64,000 nucleotides of DNA from Clusia tigrina (taxonomy: Eukaryota; Arthropoda; Insecta; Diptera; Clusiidae): positions 7,718,129 to 7,782,128 of the forward strand of contig OV050032.1 of assembly GCA_920105625.2 (NCBI GenBank), written 5' to 3'. Shown one piece after another: positions 12,239-23,876 of the stretch. The notes under the pieces are model-generated. The model did no database searches and was not told where the DNA came from. It saw nothing but the letters and a program-made list of their open reading frames with translations. Each line of letters begins with the position of its first letter. The first letter of the stretch is position 1. A program made the position numbers and the translations under genes.

Positions 12239-12582
12239 GTGGGTGTCAATTTGTTTCTCTAGTGTCTTCTCCAAGATTTGATGGATTGCGAAGATTTGGT
12301 CTATGGTATCTTTACTAGGTCTGAAACCGCCGTGATAGTGTCCAATCTGCTCGTTAACGATGGGATTCAGTCTTACGCAGTGTACGTCAGATAGGATTTT
12401 GTATACGATGGTGGGTGTAAATTTTTTTCTCTAGTGTCTTCTCCAAGATTTGATGGATTGCGAAGATTTGGTCTATGGTATCTTTACCAGGCCTGAAACC
12501 GCCGTGATAGTGTCCAATCAGCTCGTTAACGATGGGATTCAGTCTTACGCAGTGTACGTCAGATAGGATTTTGTATACGATG
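12239..12582 (-). repeat. 172-bp tandem duplication inside the RTE RT domain
   Basis: Two adjacent copies (12239-12410 and 12411-12582) of the segment encoding the GHYHGGFRP/DTIDQIF region. They differ at only a handful of positions. The unit is not a multiple of three, so it breaks the frame. Confidence 0.9.
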
Positions 12583-13109
12583 TTAAGAAGACTAGTTCCG
12601 CGTTAGTTACTGCACATCGCAGGATCACCCTTCTTGTGGACTGGGCAGTTCCAGTTGCTGGGCATGCATTCTTCCCACCGTATTCTGCATAAGAGCTGAT
12701 GCACACGCTTCGCAGACTCTTCGCCCCTCCAGTCCTAAACAGCTCGGCCGGTAATTAAACGGCTCCAGCAGACTTGTTGCTTTTCAGTCGCCGATCAGCT
12801 GCTAAGACTTCAATATAATCGGGTGGTGGTATTTGAATAATGGAGTACACTAATTGCCGGCAAAGCCCCGATTTCAATTTGTATGTGATTCGTATGAATG
12901 AAGTCGTCGCCATGGCAATTAATGAAGAGCGAAAATTGCAACAAAAAAAAACAAAAACAAACAAAAAAATAAACGCTAAAACAAATGCAAAAAACAAATC
13001 ACTTTGTGCTTTTGGAGTCGTTCCAAAGCGCCGCCGTGTTGACAACTCAGAACGTTAACTAATTTTTAGCATTAAACTGGAAAATTTGTGTTGCTGTTGC
13101 TTTCAACTG

Positions 13110-13195
13110 AGTTTGCTTCAGTTGTTGCTGCTGCTGCTGTTGTTGTTGTTATTGTTGTTGTGTGTTGTTGTTGTTGTTGTTGCTGTTAGCGCAGT
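13110..13195. repeat. (CTG/TTG)n triplet repeat
   Basis: Mixed CTG and TTG triplets, the type that encodes polyglutamine on the other strand. No ORF around it supports coding use. Confidence 0.85.
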
Positions 13196-13302
13196 TGTTG
13201 TAGCTTGTCGTTTCACTGCATAATCCGGATTACGGTTTCTGCGATGAATTTTTATCAGCGCATTGTGCAGATTGGTGTGTGGGGCGCTTGGGGCCCGCCC
13301 GT

Positions 13303-13388
13303 ATGCACCTCGCTGGAGCCGTCACCAGTGCGCTCTCCCTGGTGTTGCTGGGCGTATGTGTGACGGAGCGGCACTGCTCTGCAGCGAG
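13303..13388 (+). CDS. Candidate first coding exon with signal peptide (partial)
   Basis: An ATG at 13303 opens 28 codons plus two bases, ending at a plausible splice donor GCGAG|GTAAAC (GT at 13389). The peptide starts MHLAGAVTSALSLVLLGVCV and continues TERHCSAA: a short N-region, a hydrophobic core and small residues suitable for signal peptidase, as in secreted or cell-surface proteins. GC content is higher than the flanks. It would leave the intron in phase 2, the same phase as the candidate exon at 36712. No downstream exon is identified, the Kozak context (CCCGTATGC) is poor and the peptide is short, so chance is a real alternative. Protein family unknown. Confidence 0.35.
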
Positions 13389-14560
13389 GTAAACTATGAA
13401 ATCCAATTAAATTTAATACGCCTTGTGCTGGTTGCTGGGAATGTCTTTTGTATATTTAATTCTTTATTTATTTGTGTGTGTCTTTATTTTAATTTGATTT
13501 CATGAAGAAAAGCACAAAGCGAGCTCAATAATTTGGCCTTAATTAAAGTTAAATTTGGTGTAAAAGTTTGCTGTGCCATTTACAACAATTGTAATCGTTG
13601 GTGGGGTGTTACTAGATTCAAGCAATATTCATTCCTGCCTTGCTTCGTAATCAAATGGATTCCAATAATGAACCAAATTGAAGGATTCACTTCGACTGGG
13701 TCACTGGTGGAAAGGCACTTGAGACTGTTGTGGAAAATTTGGTCATTAGTGGTCCTTTGATGAGAGAGAAATATTGATAATGTTGGTTTGGTCTCTGCAA
13801 AAACCCGGACAGAAGTATAAATTACAAAACTATTGGTAGTCCTCCAGGTTTAGTTACAAACTTCCGGTTGCGAGTGCAAAGCCTCTGCAATGTGGCGAAA
13901 CAAACGACGCGTTAAATATGGCGCAAAATTGCATTACGATGACGCTTTCGCTGCTGGTGAGGGAATTAAATTTTGCGGTTACAAAAAGGAGAACCAGGCG
14001 GCAGCACAGTGGGAGGCGGGAGCGTTTGACAGCCAGCGCACAATGAGCTGGATTCCAGACGCTAGACACGCAACTGCCCTGGGTTGGGTATACCCGTGCC
14101 TGTGTGTGTTGGCTTCCTTGCTGCATTTGGCTGGAAATTGGCAGTGTTTTAGATGAGGACTCCGACGAGGTGTCAGTGGTAAATGAAGTTTATTGAATTT
14201 GCTGCTTATGCGGCTTAAGTTGAGCGCATTAAAGGCAACAAGCAAAGTAGCACAAATTGAATTGGAATGAAATTAACGTGACGTGCAATATATGAAGGCA
14301 TCCTTCTGCAAATCTGCACTCTCCGAATTGTACCCAAAAGGGCACCTTGGCGCTTAGAACACACGACTGCACTGAGAACATGCATTGTGCCTGATTTTCT
14401 CCTTCAATGAAGATGCTGCAATTTGAGCAGTGGTGGAATCGTAATGCTATCGTACGATTTTGTGAGTGGAATGTGCGTAAAGGCATAAAGGGATTTAAGG
14501 GGTGTAATTAACCCACCGCAGGCATTTAGGAAGAACTGAACTGGCATCCTTTGTTTTAAC

Positions 14561-15392
14561 TATAAAGAGATAAAGTAAGGTAACTATAAATTAAAGTAAG
14601 GTAACGAATAACTATAAAGAGATAAAGTAAGGTAAATATATTTATTTATTAAGATTACTTCTCAACGTATTTATTGACAAGACAAATTAGCTACGATATT
14701 TATTTATTAATTAATTAATGTACGATTACCCAGAACTATACACACTATTCGATGAATAATTCATCTAAAATGAAATTAAACAAACACCACTACAAATAAC
14801 TGAACAGTTTTAGTAAACGAGATTGGCTTAAGATCCATTAAGGCTGTGATAGTGGGAGCATTAATAGCATAGATACTGGAAATATGTACAAAGTCAAATA
14901 AGGAGCAGCATCCTTGCAGGTATACAGACATTAATTTGTTTACATTACCTACAATAGTTTCATAGACAAACATAAACTATTGAATGGAACTGCTACTTTG
15001 CAATGCTTTGAAATTTATAGACACCTAAATCGAGTCTTATAAATGGGACATGGTTCAGAAAAATATAATTGATGAAGTGCAAATCGATTGAAAACATTTG
15101 TTCGCAGTTTCAGGGCGATGGATTTGCACATAGTGAGGTATCTAAGGTTTAGGTTTTAGGTTTAAATGACTGTCTATTCTATAACAGAGATTTGTCTCAC
15201 TTGGATCAAGTGATACGTCAAGTTGTATATAGGTGTACTTCCCAAGGAACTGTGGTTGTCTTACTTCAGCCGCTTTGAAAGTAGGAGGAATCTCACCAGG
15301 TATTGTATATTAATTGACTTGACGAAGGCCTCAGAAGCTAGTATTCATTCCTCCAACACCTTGCAGTCATAATTAATTATGGTGTAAGAAAT
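14561..15392. other. Unassigned AT-rich DNA
   Basis: Contains a short imperfect repeat of AAAGTAAGGTAA words (14560-14635) and AT-rich sequence. A 65-codon minus frame near 14776-14973 has no recognisable domain. No gene called. Confidence 0.4.
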
Positions 15393-15800
15393 TGAAACTT
15401 AAAAGATTGCATACTTTTAGGATCCCATCTGGAGTTTGAGAATGAGTGCACCACCAGCCAAGACACAATCCACGCAGATAAAAACTTCTTTCGAGGTATA
15501 GATAATGGTCTAGAATATTCTCGAAAATAAAAGCTTACTCAAGAACCCTCTTTTGAGGTGTAGATAATGGTCTAGAATATTCTCGAAAATAGAAGCTTAC
15601 TCAAGAACCCTCTTTTGAGGTGTAGATAATGGTCTAGAATATTCTCGAAAATAGAAGCTTACTCAAGAACCCTCTGTCGAGGTGTAGATAAGATTCGAGA
15701 ATGATACAGAAACTTTTTTAATAGGTGTGGAAAATCTTCTAAAATTGTTCCACTTCAACCATTCGGAAAGTATATAAGCCGGGAGGGCAGTTTCGTAACA
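15393..15800 (+). mobile_element. LTR copy A of heat-shock-element LTR family
   Basis: Starts TGAAAC...GATTGCATACTTTTAGGATCC and ends TTTCGTAACA followed by ATAT, as do the other copies. It contains the promoter region (expanded, see next entry), the spacer CACTTCAACCATTCGG and the TATA box TATATAAG (15771-15778). The part between the TATA box and the 3' end, about 300 bp in other copies, is deleted. No internal region is present, so it is a solo LTR relic. The left flank reads AAAT where ATAT would be expected. Confidence 0.75.
15500..15720 (+). promoter_or_regulatory. Amplified 62-bp heat-shock-element module in LTR A
   Basis: Three near-identical 62-bp units each contain TAGAATATTCTCGAAAAT, that is GAAnnTTCnnGAA, the three-pentamer core of a heat-shock element (GAA starts at 15513, 15575 and 15637). 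A partial fourth unit carries ATTCGAGAATG (about 15690). The TATA box lies further downstream at 15771. Heat-shock factor binds alternating GAA/TTC pentamers; function here is inferred from sequence only. Confidence 0.65.
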
Positions 15801-15839
15801 ATATTTAAAATAATAATAATAATTGATTTAAGATTGTCC

Positions 15840-16160
15840 AGGTCATTGAAGAGGGGGGATCCTAAGGCTTTCCACCTGCTCTAGGGGAGGACTGGACAGT
15901 GACAGTATATGGTCTACTATTTCTTTCTCATCTTCATCTTGACAGGTGCAATAGGAGTCTCGTATGTCGAGGCCCATCCTGGTGGCCGAATAGGCAGTGT
16001 TCTATCAAGTCAGTCTCAAAAGAGTGTGTTCTGATGTGTTATTTATTCAACGAGATTAGCTCTTTAGTGAGTCTGAGATCAAAAGAAGCCCAGAGCTATG
16101 TTCGACTACTACAAGTGCTTTCCTCCCGCCACCCTTTGTTGGCCTGTACGAGGAAGTGAG
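15840..16160 (-). mobile_element. LINE 3' coding remnant (R1-like)
   Basis: On the minus strand near 15985-15905 the sequence reads RDSYCTCQDEDEKEIVDHIL, the cysteine plus acidic segment found at the C terminus of the R1-like LINEs elsewhere in this window (compare 8780 and 38820). The adjoining minus frame up to about 16360 (VGCRLGSRITNKPV...) may be part of the same element but I do not recognise it. Confidence 0.5.
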
Positions 16161-16360
16161 AAGCAAATATGATGTGTGCAGGTCGCTGGAGGTATTCCAG
16201 CTATGTGGGTGGATTTCAGGTTTGTTAGAGTTGTGCCATCTGGAGAGGGCAGCGTGCCATGCCCGCTCACAACGGACCCAACTGGTGCTCTAAGTGGCAT
16301 CACTGGTTTATTGGTGATACGGCTGCCCAACCTACAACCTACAACAGTGTTGTGCCACAT

Positions 16361-16920
16361 CTAGCGAGTTGAACAGCAACGGAATTGTCTCTTATGCCGC
16401 AATGACCTGGCGACCAAATCAGCGAGATGAGGAGCGGCAGAGCGAGATACCTTCTGTAGCAGTTTACTGGTTACTTATAACTATTCTATACGACTACTTT
16501 TGTATTTAGTACTACTTACTAATAATTACATGATTGTAACAGAATGAAACTCTGTCGCTGCCAAACGTGAGTAGCGTCAGCTTGAAATGGACGATCAAAG
16601 CGTACAGAAGTGTTTTATTTACTAAGCTTACAATTCTAAGCTAACACTTTAAAGAGGTGGCTGCCTTCTTTAGTGACTTGACAGCAGCCTGGCTGCTAGT
16701 GAAGATTTGTTCATGGTTGTTCGATGGAGATGTTCCAAGGAATTGGACGCTGACACACTATACGATTTCACAAGCGATATGCTTATATACTTAAGAGTGA
16801 CCGGATCGAATAAGTCCAATGTATTAACACTAACAAACGCTAAGAGGGCACCAGTTCTATGAATAGGTATGATAAAGTCGAATTGAGATACGAAATGAGG
16901 TTTTAAATCAAAAATTGAAC
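16361..16920. other. Unassigned DNA
   Basis: No ORF, RNA or repeat that I can support. Confidence 0.4.
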
Positions 16921-17100
16921 CAGGGGAGGTCGAGTGGTAAGCATGCTAGGCTCAACTCCGGGTGTGTGGGTTCGTAGACTACCTCGGTCAAGGTCTCAAA
17001 AATGCTTCTTTCTAAATATTTTTCTCTTCGAATCGAACAACCTGGTACTCAGCCCCCCAACCCTTGCAGACAAAATGAATAATAATAATAAAAATGATAC
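16921..17100 (+). mobile_element. tRNA-derived SINE, diverged copy
   Basis: The + strand head GGTCGAGTGGTAAGCATG keeps the A box. The B-box area (GTGGGTTCGTAGAC) is damaged. The body words AATGCTTCTTTCTAAA and TTTTCTCTTCGAATCG match the other SINE copies, and it ends in an (AAT)n tail (about 17077-17093). Confidence 0.7.
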
Positions 17101-17770
17101 CTTAGTTACTCCATTTGGTTCTCTAATTTTTAATTCACTTATACAGACACTATAAATATAGCTTTTTGTAGGGTGCCTTGTATTTGCATTAGATTAGTAG
17201 CGTACATAAAGCCAAGATAAGAAGCTCGTCGAAGCATTTCTCACAGCTAATTATAGGGTTTTCATATTTCTTGCCTGTAAAACGCCAACGTGATTAAAAT
17301 TGCAGAATTTCCGTTTAATCGCCTGCCAGGATTTTGTTTTTGTGTGCAATTTAACCTGAATTCTTAGCCGGCGCGTATCTCACGAAATGCAATAAATCTC
17401 ATTAATTTACCGCACGGTCTTGTGTTTCCTTTTGTTGTTCTTATTCTTGGTGTTGCTGTTGTTGTTGGCTTTGCAAAATTATTTGCATTTCCACATTGGG
17501 AGAAAGGTGCTCTCCCTGGGCCGAGGCGCAACAAACATTTGCATTTCCGTTTGCCACCACGGAAATGTGGTGCTATTACAGCTGCTGTTGTCTGTATTTG
17601 CGGTGTTGTTGTTGGCCCTGTGCTGTGGTATTAGGCCTGTGGCACTGCTGCATTGCTATGGCCCGGTGGCGCTGTTAACGGTGGCAGTGACTTCAAAGCC
17701 ACTTGCTGTAATTACATTGGGCCATAGACAAAAACGATAGACGCGCGGTATTACCTTCTTACCCAACAAA

Positions 17771-17804
<34 letters not shown>

Positions 17805-19479
17805 TGCCAGCATTCACACATGCAGCCACACAAGCCCACAAAACGTAAGTCAGTGCTCTGCGGTGGAGAAGCCAGTCGGGGTTGTTGCTGTGGCGGTAGC
17901 TGCGGCAGATATTTATGTGCTAATAGCACGCACTCAATTCAGTATGGAACACCGATCGCACATGTTTAGGCGTTTTGTAGAGCAATGCTTTATTGCGAAA
18001 TTATGCGTAGTGTTTTGAATGGAAGCGCTCTTTTCCGCAAGTTAATTTTAATATTCCAACCAATTATTACACTCGTACCTTCACGTATTCTGGGGCAGTG
18101 TAGCCAGGCCTGTCTATATACGTACCTCACTGATAAATATGCTCTTCCTTGTATGAAGTGTGCACGTAGGAAAGTACCACGATGTCGGGATATGTAAAAG
18201 CACATATGCACGCACAATTTCATGCGGAAATGCGGTGTGTGTATGTGAAGGTGCTTCCCAGCAGAAAATTGGCATGGGGCTAACAAGCAATCCTACATTC
18301 ATCCTTGGGTGGGGTAACTGAATTCCACATGTGAAATTACCAACGCCAACCAACACTAACTACTTCCTGAATTAAACTGGGCCAGGCCAAATGTGTCGGA
18401 GTGCAATGGAACCAATAACAATAATAACAATAAATAGCACCAGCCTAACCCCTTTCGGGTACCAATACCTTGGGTAGATGAATTCCAGAGCTGGCCGATG
18501 GGAATGTGTAAAAAATAATCAAAATAATAAACCCATCAACCTTTGTAACTGCTTCTGAATAGACTCTAAAAGCACCTCCTAGTCGCAAATCTTTGCTACC
18601 TTTTCTACGGGCTAGAGTTTCTCTTAATATGCCACTGGACACTCAATGCGTCTATGTCAGATAAAAACATTTTCATATTTATATTCTGTTCGGAAAGGAT
18701 GAGAAAATAAATATGAAGAAAATAGTAGAGAAGTGCAAAATGAAGACAGGACAGCTTTTTGACTTATCGGGGAAAATTTACGGAATTTTGTGATAGAGTG
18801 AAAACCGTGGTCAATTGAAAAACAAAACCGATCCTTTGGCGCGTTCAATTCATTCCATTCATTCTACCGGATCGTACGAGATCTATGCCCTTCTACATAT
18901 AAATAAGTATAAACCCTTCTTCAAGCTAACCAATGCAACAAGAGAGTATTTACGAGCCATAAGTCTGTCATCTCTGCTGGGTGACATTAGAGAAAGGTTG
19001 TAGAGGTTCCAGGCAATTAGTTCGAAGACACAATTCAATTACTAGGAACGGTACTAGGAAGTTACTAGTTAAGCTCACTCAAGGGGTTATCTTCACTATT
19101 GCTCTAGTAAAGGATCCAATATTTTGCGTATATAGTAAGAGTAGAGTTCAAAGTTCATATTAGTATATAAAAAGTATTAATACTGATATATGTTACTAGG
19201 TTCTCAAACCGGATCACACATCCTTCTGTTTCAATCACATTTTATAGACCAAAATAGTTCACACGATTTGAAGAGTCAAGTTCCGATAAGTCAGTCCATT
19301 TGACTATTTCTGTCATTAAAGAATAATATTTTGAAATTGTTGTCTCAACTTAAGAGCTCTAAGATTCCCATCCCACCACGGAGGGAATCTTAGAGATTTG
19401 AGATCAAGCCTCAGAGGGGTCTTTAACGAATGCTGCATAAGTCGAAATTTCCAAGCTTACATTGTGACCTCCACCAAGA
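17101..19479. other. Island with (CA)n, then unassigned DNA
   Basis: 17300-18400 is low-repeat island DNA with TTG/CTG triplets (17430-17620) and a (CA)n run (about 17771-17802). Hydrophobic frames here are translations of GTT-rich DNA. 18400-19480 holds AT-rich sequence without ORFs or motifs that I can name. Confidence 0.4.
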
Positions 19480-20640
19480 AGTTGTTAATGCTTAAAGACA
19501 TACAAAACAGAACTACGGGATGCGAAACGCAAATCCTGGCAAAAGCACTGCGAATCTATTGAGTCACTGAAGGACTCTGCCAGGCTCGGAAAAGTTGTCA
19601 CTAAGGATCTAAGGGATGCGCAACGCAAATCCTGGCAAAAGCACTGCGAATCTATTGAGTCACTGAAGGACTCTGCCAGGCTCGGAAAATTTGTCACTAA
19701 GGATCTAAGGGATGCGAAACGCAAATCCTGGCAAAAGCACTGCGAATCTATTGAGTCACTGAAGGACTCTGCCAGGCTCGAAAAATTTGTCGCTAAGAAT
19801 CTAAGGGATGCGAAACGCAAATCCTGGCAAGAGCACTGCGAATCTATTGAGTCACTGAAGGACTCTGCCAGGCTCGGAAAGTTTGTCACTAAGGATCTAA
19901 GGGATGCGAAACGCAAATCCTGGCAAAAGCACTGCGAATCTATTGAGTCACTGAAGGACCCTGCCAGGCTCGGAAAAATTCTCGCCCAGGATGACTCCAA
20001 CAGAACCTTTGTAAAACGTACTGATGCAGTGTGGGCAGAATCGGCGACGGAGGCATTGAAGATTCTTGTGGATACTTATTTTCCAGACTGCACTGAGGAT
20101 TCAGAGCAGAGCAGCATGTATGCGGGTCGAGAACACGCACCAGCTGCATTGCTGGGGAAGATTGTGGACAATGAGTCTGGGCAGTGAACAGTTTTTCACC
20201 ATACAAATCCCCGGGTCCGGACGGCATCATGCCTATAATGATGCATTAGACTCAGAGATCCATAATATCTGAGTTAGGAGAAATTTTCACTGCGTGTATG
20301 TCTCTAAATTATATACCAAATAGGTGGAGGAAAATCCGGGTGGTTGTCATTCCGAAGGTGGAAGAAAGGGGGCTTTAATTGGCCAAAGATTTCAGACCGA
20401 TTAGTCTTAATTCCTTCTTTCTGAAAGTTCTTCAGAGATTCGTCGATTGTCACATTCGGGATCTCTTTGAGGAGCATCCACTTTCTATGGCGCAGCAAGC
20501 ATATTTAAGTGGGAGATCTACGGAGACTGCACTACATGAAGTGGTAGAAAGATCCCTTCATTTTAAGTGATTAACTCTGGCTGCTTCCGTAGACATCGAA
20601 GGGGCTTATGCTAAGAGAGTCCAGGGCATTGCTCTAGCTT
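19480..20640 (+). mobile_element. R1-like LINE, ORF2 N-terminal RT region, decayed
   Basis: A + frame reads through five repeats of a 32-residue segment (RDAKRKSWQKHCESIES and LKDSARLGK), then QDDSNRTFVKRTDAVW and EALKILVDTYFPDCTEDSE. The RT start follows with frameshifts: FSPYKSPGPDGI (about 20195), YIPNRWRKIRVVVIPK (about 20310), AKDFRPISLNSFFLKVLQRF (about 20380) and AYLSGRSTETALHEVVE (about 20500). A degenerate palm ASVDIEGAY lies near 20587. The linker, KSPGPDG and FRPISL motifs identify the RT N terminus of an R1/LOA-type LINE. The 3' two thirds is missing and several stops are present. Confidence 0.75.
19513..19992 (+). repeat. 96-bp in-frame expansion (five copies) in a LINE
   Basis: Five units of exactly 96 bp (32 codons), each starting CTAAGGGATGCGAAACGC (first one CTACGGG). 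The + LINE frame stays open through all copies, and so does one minus frame. Units are about 95% identical to each other. In the parent protein this segment (CESIES...ARLGK) should occur once, just before the RT. Confidence 0.9.
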
Positions 20641-22029
20641 AGAGCTTTCAGACCTATCCAAATTTATTGACAACTCCGGATGGTTATAAATGTATAAAAG
20701 CATGTTACCATTTTCTTTAGGCTCGCGAGGACATGGCAACAAAACGGCACTATCCTAAGAACGGCATTGAACTCTTATTTTCGACTAATTTTAAAGCGTA
20801 TAATTTTTCCAGTTTCGTACAAGAAGTGCTCCATCTTTGATTGCCTCTTATAGCGGTATTGTAATATTGAATAGTGGAAGGTCTTCCCAAGAATACTCCT
20901 TGATTTATACAATTAGTGAAAGAAGTCCAAACAAATAATTTCCATAAACCCGAGTATTCGTCCTGTGAGATTGAAAACAAATCTCCATTCCTAGTGGAAC
21001 AATATTGCATTGCGACCTCCACCGAGGAGTTGTTAACTCAAAAACCAACCTTGTTCATCTACTACTGAGGTATTGACACTTATTCATATAAGAAAACTCC
21101 CTAGGAAGGGCTCAATGCACCACTAGAAATGCCACCAACTGTTGACTGGGTGGGTTCTCGGCGAGAGTAGGAGTTACAGTGCTTGCTCTCGTAGGATTTT
21201 TCATTTAATTTAACAAATATTTAAAGTGTAATGGCAAAATGAGTTTTTGAATATGTTCACAAATCATTTGGACATTTATCCTTTAATTTGCACATGCATC
21301 CTTTATTAAAGAATTCCTTCTTTTTTTGCCAAACACACACACACATGCACACACTCGTAGCATTGTAATATGTGTTTACTTAATTTCGTACATTGCTCCT
21401 CCCGTATGCATGCATATTTTAGCCGCTCCTATTCGATATGCACAGAGTCCTCTGCCAATTCCGTTCACTGCTTTCGTTCTGTGTTCACAGCAGTGTAGCG
21501 CTCATCTTAACTGGCATTTTTATTGCCAGCACACATGCAAAGTGTGAGCATGCAAGGATCGTCCCTAAGGAATGCGCCCGTATCGCATTAAATTTATATC
21601 ATGCTTTGTTGATTTGCTAGCCGCAGGCAATAAAACTGATTTGTAAATACATGTGTAAATGTGTGAGTGCTTTTGTGTACTGATAATCTGCACACACACA
21701 CACACACACACACGCGCGACTTATGCAAGCATGAGTATGTCCGTTTGTGCAGAGCAGACCCTCAGCATGTCCTTCTTAATGCCAAACGAAACTTTATGTC
21801 TGCTTAAATAATGTCTGCGTAGTGAAATGAAGACCCGTATACTAGCAGAACAAATATATGCGAAACCAGACCCATTATCAACTGTTTGCTTTTAGCAAGG
21901 GACGCTCGGCAGCCGAACTACCGCTGGCGGGAAGAGCGCATGCATGGAATATAGGCCGCATGCCGCTGGGCGGGAATTGCCCACGAAATTCTCCTTGCTA
22001 TCGTTATTGTTGTGATGGGGATAATTGCA
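20641..22029. other. Unassigned DNA, then island
   Basis: 20640-21190 may contain further LINE debris (a GCGACCTCCACCGAGGAGTTG word here echoes 19468), but no domain can be read. 21200-22020 is island-like with (CA)n runs at about 21333-21348 and 21691-21713. Confidence 0.4.
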
Positions 22030-23170
22030 CTGCGACCTTAAGATCTATTGTGCCCCCATCAAGGATTCAAAATGTATCCTTTAGCTCTATATTCTGGATA
22101 TACCTATGAGTGATTTTTGCGGCTTCAGAGATTTAACATCATTAGCCTTTCGTACTTTGGTAGAATCTTTAGCATACATTAAGGAGGACGTCTCCTCTTC
22201 CTCCATACATAGGCTGCAGGAGTTGGCGGAAGTTGCGATCTATTGTGCCCCCATCAAGGATTCAAATTGTCTCCTTGGTAGTTTGGCAGAATCTTTAGCA
22301 TGCATTAGGGGGGACGTCTCCTCTTCCTCCATGCATACGCTACAGGAGTTCTCGGAAGCGGCGCCCATATACACCACTATATATTTTGTATACAGTGCCT
22401 GATTAAAAGGCCTCTTAAAAGGCCTGTCATTATTCTTGTACTTTGAAACGCTGTAGGAAGTATGGCCCTCTAAGTAACTAGGTGCCCCAATCCAGTGAGT
22501 ATGCCTAAGGTTACTCTCATCGAGTCTAAGTTGGTTCAACTTAGTGCCCTTTTCTATTCCACGAAGGGGCTATGGTCCAATGAAGGGGCTCTTGTCCAAT
22601 GAAGGGTGTAGAAGTCCCTTTCCTTGTTAGTTCGTCTGCGATTTCGGTACCCTCCGTGCCAGTATGTCCCAGGACCCACAGAATGGTAACTCATAACTAA
22701 AACTCATAATATGAATTGGGGATGCAAACCGAAGCTCATGTAAATTCCTTTCGCTTTGCTGATTGTCTCATTGATTTGTCAGCTCCATAATAGTTTGCTA
22801 TCTAGTAAAATTCCTAGAAACGTGGTTTCTTGTTGGATTTCAATCTCCACGCCATTTAATCTTATCAATTTAAGGTCTTTCAGTGAAAAATGCAACAGAA
22901 ACATTGCTTAGGTATAATCTGAACCCCAACCTGTTGCACCAATATATAGGAGATCATATAATGAACTCTCAAATTGATCCCTGCAAGTAATGAATATATC
23001 GTCAGGATGTCCTTGACAGCCCAGACCCATGATTATTAATTCCCAGAGAAGTTCATACACCACAAGATTGGATAATATCTCACCTTGCGGGCAATCTCTG
23101 ATGGTTTTAACCCCCATGATTGAGGAAAGGGAAACTTTTTATACTATTAAGTAGCTATATTCCAATTAGA
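22030..23170 (-). mobile_element. R1-like LINE, RT palm to C terminus, decayed
   Basis: On the minus strand, from 23115: RDCPQGEILSNLVV (motif B region), then LGCQGHPDDIFI, where PDD stands in for the YADD box. Next comes EIQQETTFLGILLDSKLLW (about 22835-22785), the RT thumb-proximal segment FLGxxLDxxLxW. Further downstream the C-terminal segment SCSVCMEEEETSPL is present twice (about 22350-22310 and 22225-22185). Frames are broken. The clade is inferred from the KYLGVILD-like and CxxC/EEEET features shared with R1-type LINEs. Confidence 0.7.
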
Positions 23171-23876
23171 TCAATGCCCCTTTGTAGCAGGGCCGGGAAC
23201 TTGGGGCTTGGTTTAAACTTATTGATTGCCCATATTAGGTGATTGCTTGTGAAAATGATGTTTGCACTTTCCGAGCGTGCAATATAAACACCGCTTTCCT
23301 TTCGCACACAGATGATCCAGCGAACTGGGTATGAATTTACAATAATTCCTGAAAGTCGTTCGTTTGGGACTTCTAATCTTCTTATTGTAGCTGGTAAGAG
23401 GCGTCGAGTATTCTGATCAAGTTCTGGTATGCTTTCAGCGGTAAAATTATCTGGGTACCTCTGCCCTGAGAGAAGGGAGTGTATGGCTGTACGAAGGCGA
23501 ATCCTTCACATAGACATGTAAACCTTGTTGACCGAATATGGTAAATTACATGTATGTCTTTTCCAGTCAAGCTGATAACTTGACCCCTTTATATCCAAAT
23601 ATCTTGCAGCTGCACCTTGTTCTTTGTGAAGGTGCATTTTCAATTAACCTTACATGGGTTCATCCTTCTTCGCCAGAGTAAGGCAGTTCTCTGTTGCACC
23701 AGCTTCCAGCTTTAACTGCTCTAAGCTCACTTCATTGTTAAGCTGACATTCTTGAGGTAACAGATTGATTTCCATCTCAGTGTTACACTCAGTTACCTTG
23801 ACAGCAATCTTCTATGGTAGCCGAGAACACAGAGAAAGGAAAGTCTTTTTCGCTGCCAGCGTCCGTAGCGGACACA
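23171..23876. other. Unassigned DNA with one unrecognised 62-codon frame
   Basis: A minus frame at 23570-23382 (MTGKDIHVIYHIRSTRFTCL and on) looks more protein-like than its surroundings but matches no family I can name. It could belong to the flanking LINE or to another element. Confidence 0.3.

Larger units (their letters stand above)
10870..12838 (-). mobile_element. RTE-like LINE, decayed RT domain
   Basis: Read on the minus strand from 12838. It has PPPDYIEVLAADRRLKSN (N-terminal to the RT), NWNCPVHKKGDPAMCSN (about 12650), GHYHGGFRP then DTIDQIFAIHQILE (about 12350-12290 and again in the duplicate), a palm YADD at 11949-11938 in LTYADDIDIIGHNA, ERGLKVNESKT, and YLGTSINTTNNI. It ends with a basic tail GGRGRRGRPPLRWKEQVQEDL (about 11120-11070). 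This series without RNase H is characteristic of the RTE group. The copy has stops, frameshifts and two internal duplications, and it is not functional. Confidence 0.8.
12839..14560. other. Low-repeat island
   Basis: No transposon motifs. Contents are an A-rich stretch (12940-12995), CTG/TTG triplets (13110-13195) and the candidate exon at 13303. Frames of 80-90 codons around 13850-14250 are open on both strands but show no domain, so I do not call them genes. Confidence 0.45.

Noticed and set aside
15130..15160. Telomere-like TTTAGG words
   Set aside because: Only two or three loose copies (GGTTTAGGTTTTAGG), and flies with HeT-A-like or other telomeres lack TTAGG arrays. Probably chance.
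17420..17740. Hydrophobic 106-codon frame that could be a membrane protein
   Set aside because: Its leucine/valine runs come from GTT/CTG-rich DNA, and it opens at TTG, not ATG.
19485..20000. 171-codon minus frame with a repeated CQDLRFASLRS unit
   Set aside because: It is the mirror of the 96-bp LINE expansion. The + strand carries recognisable LINE protein sequence, continued by RT motifs.
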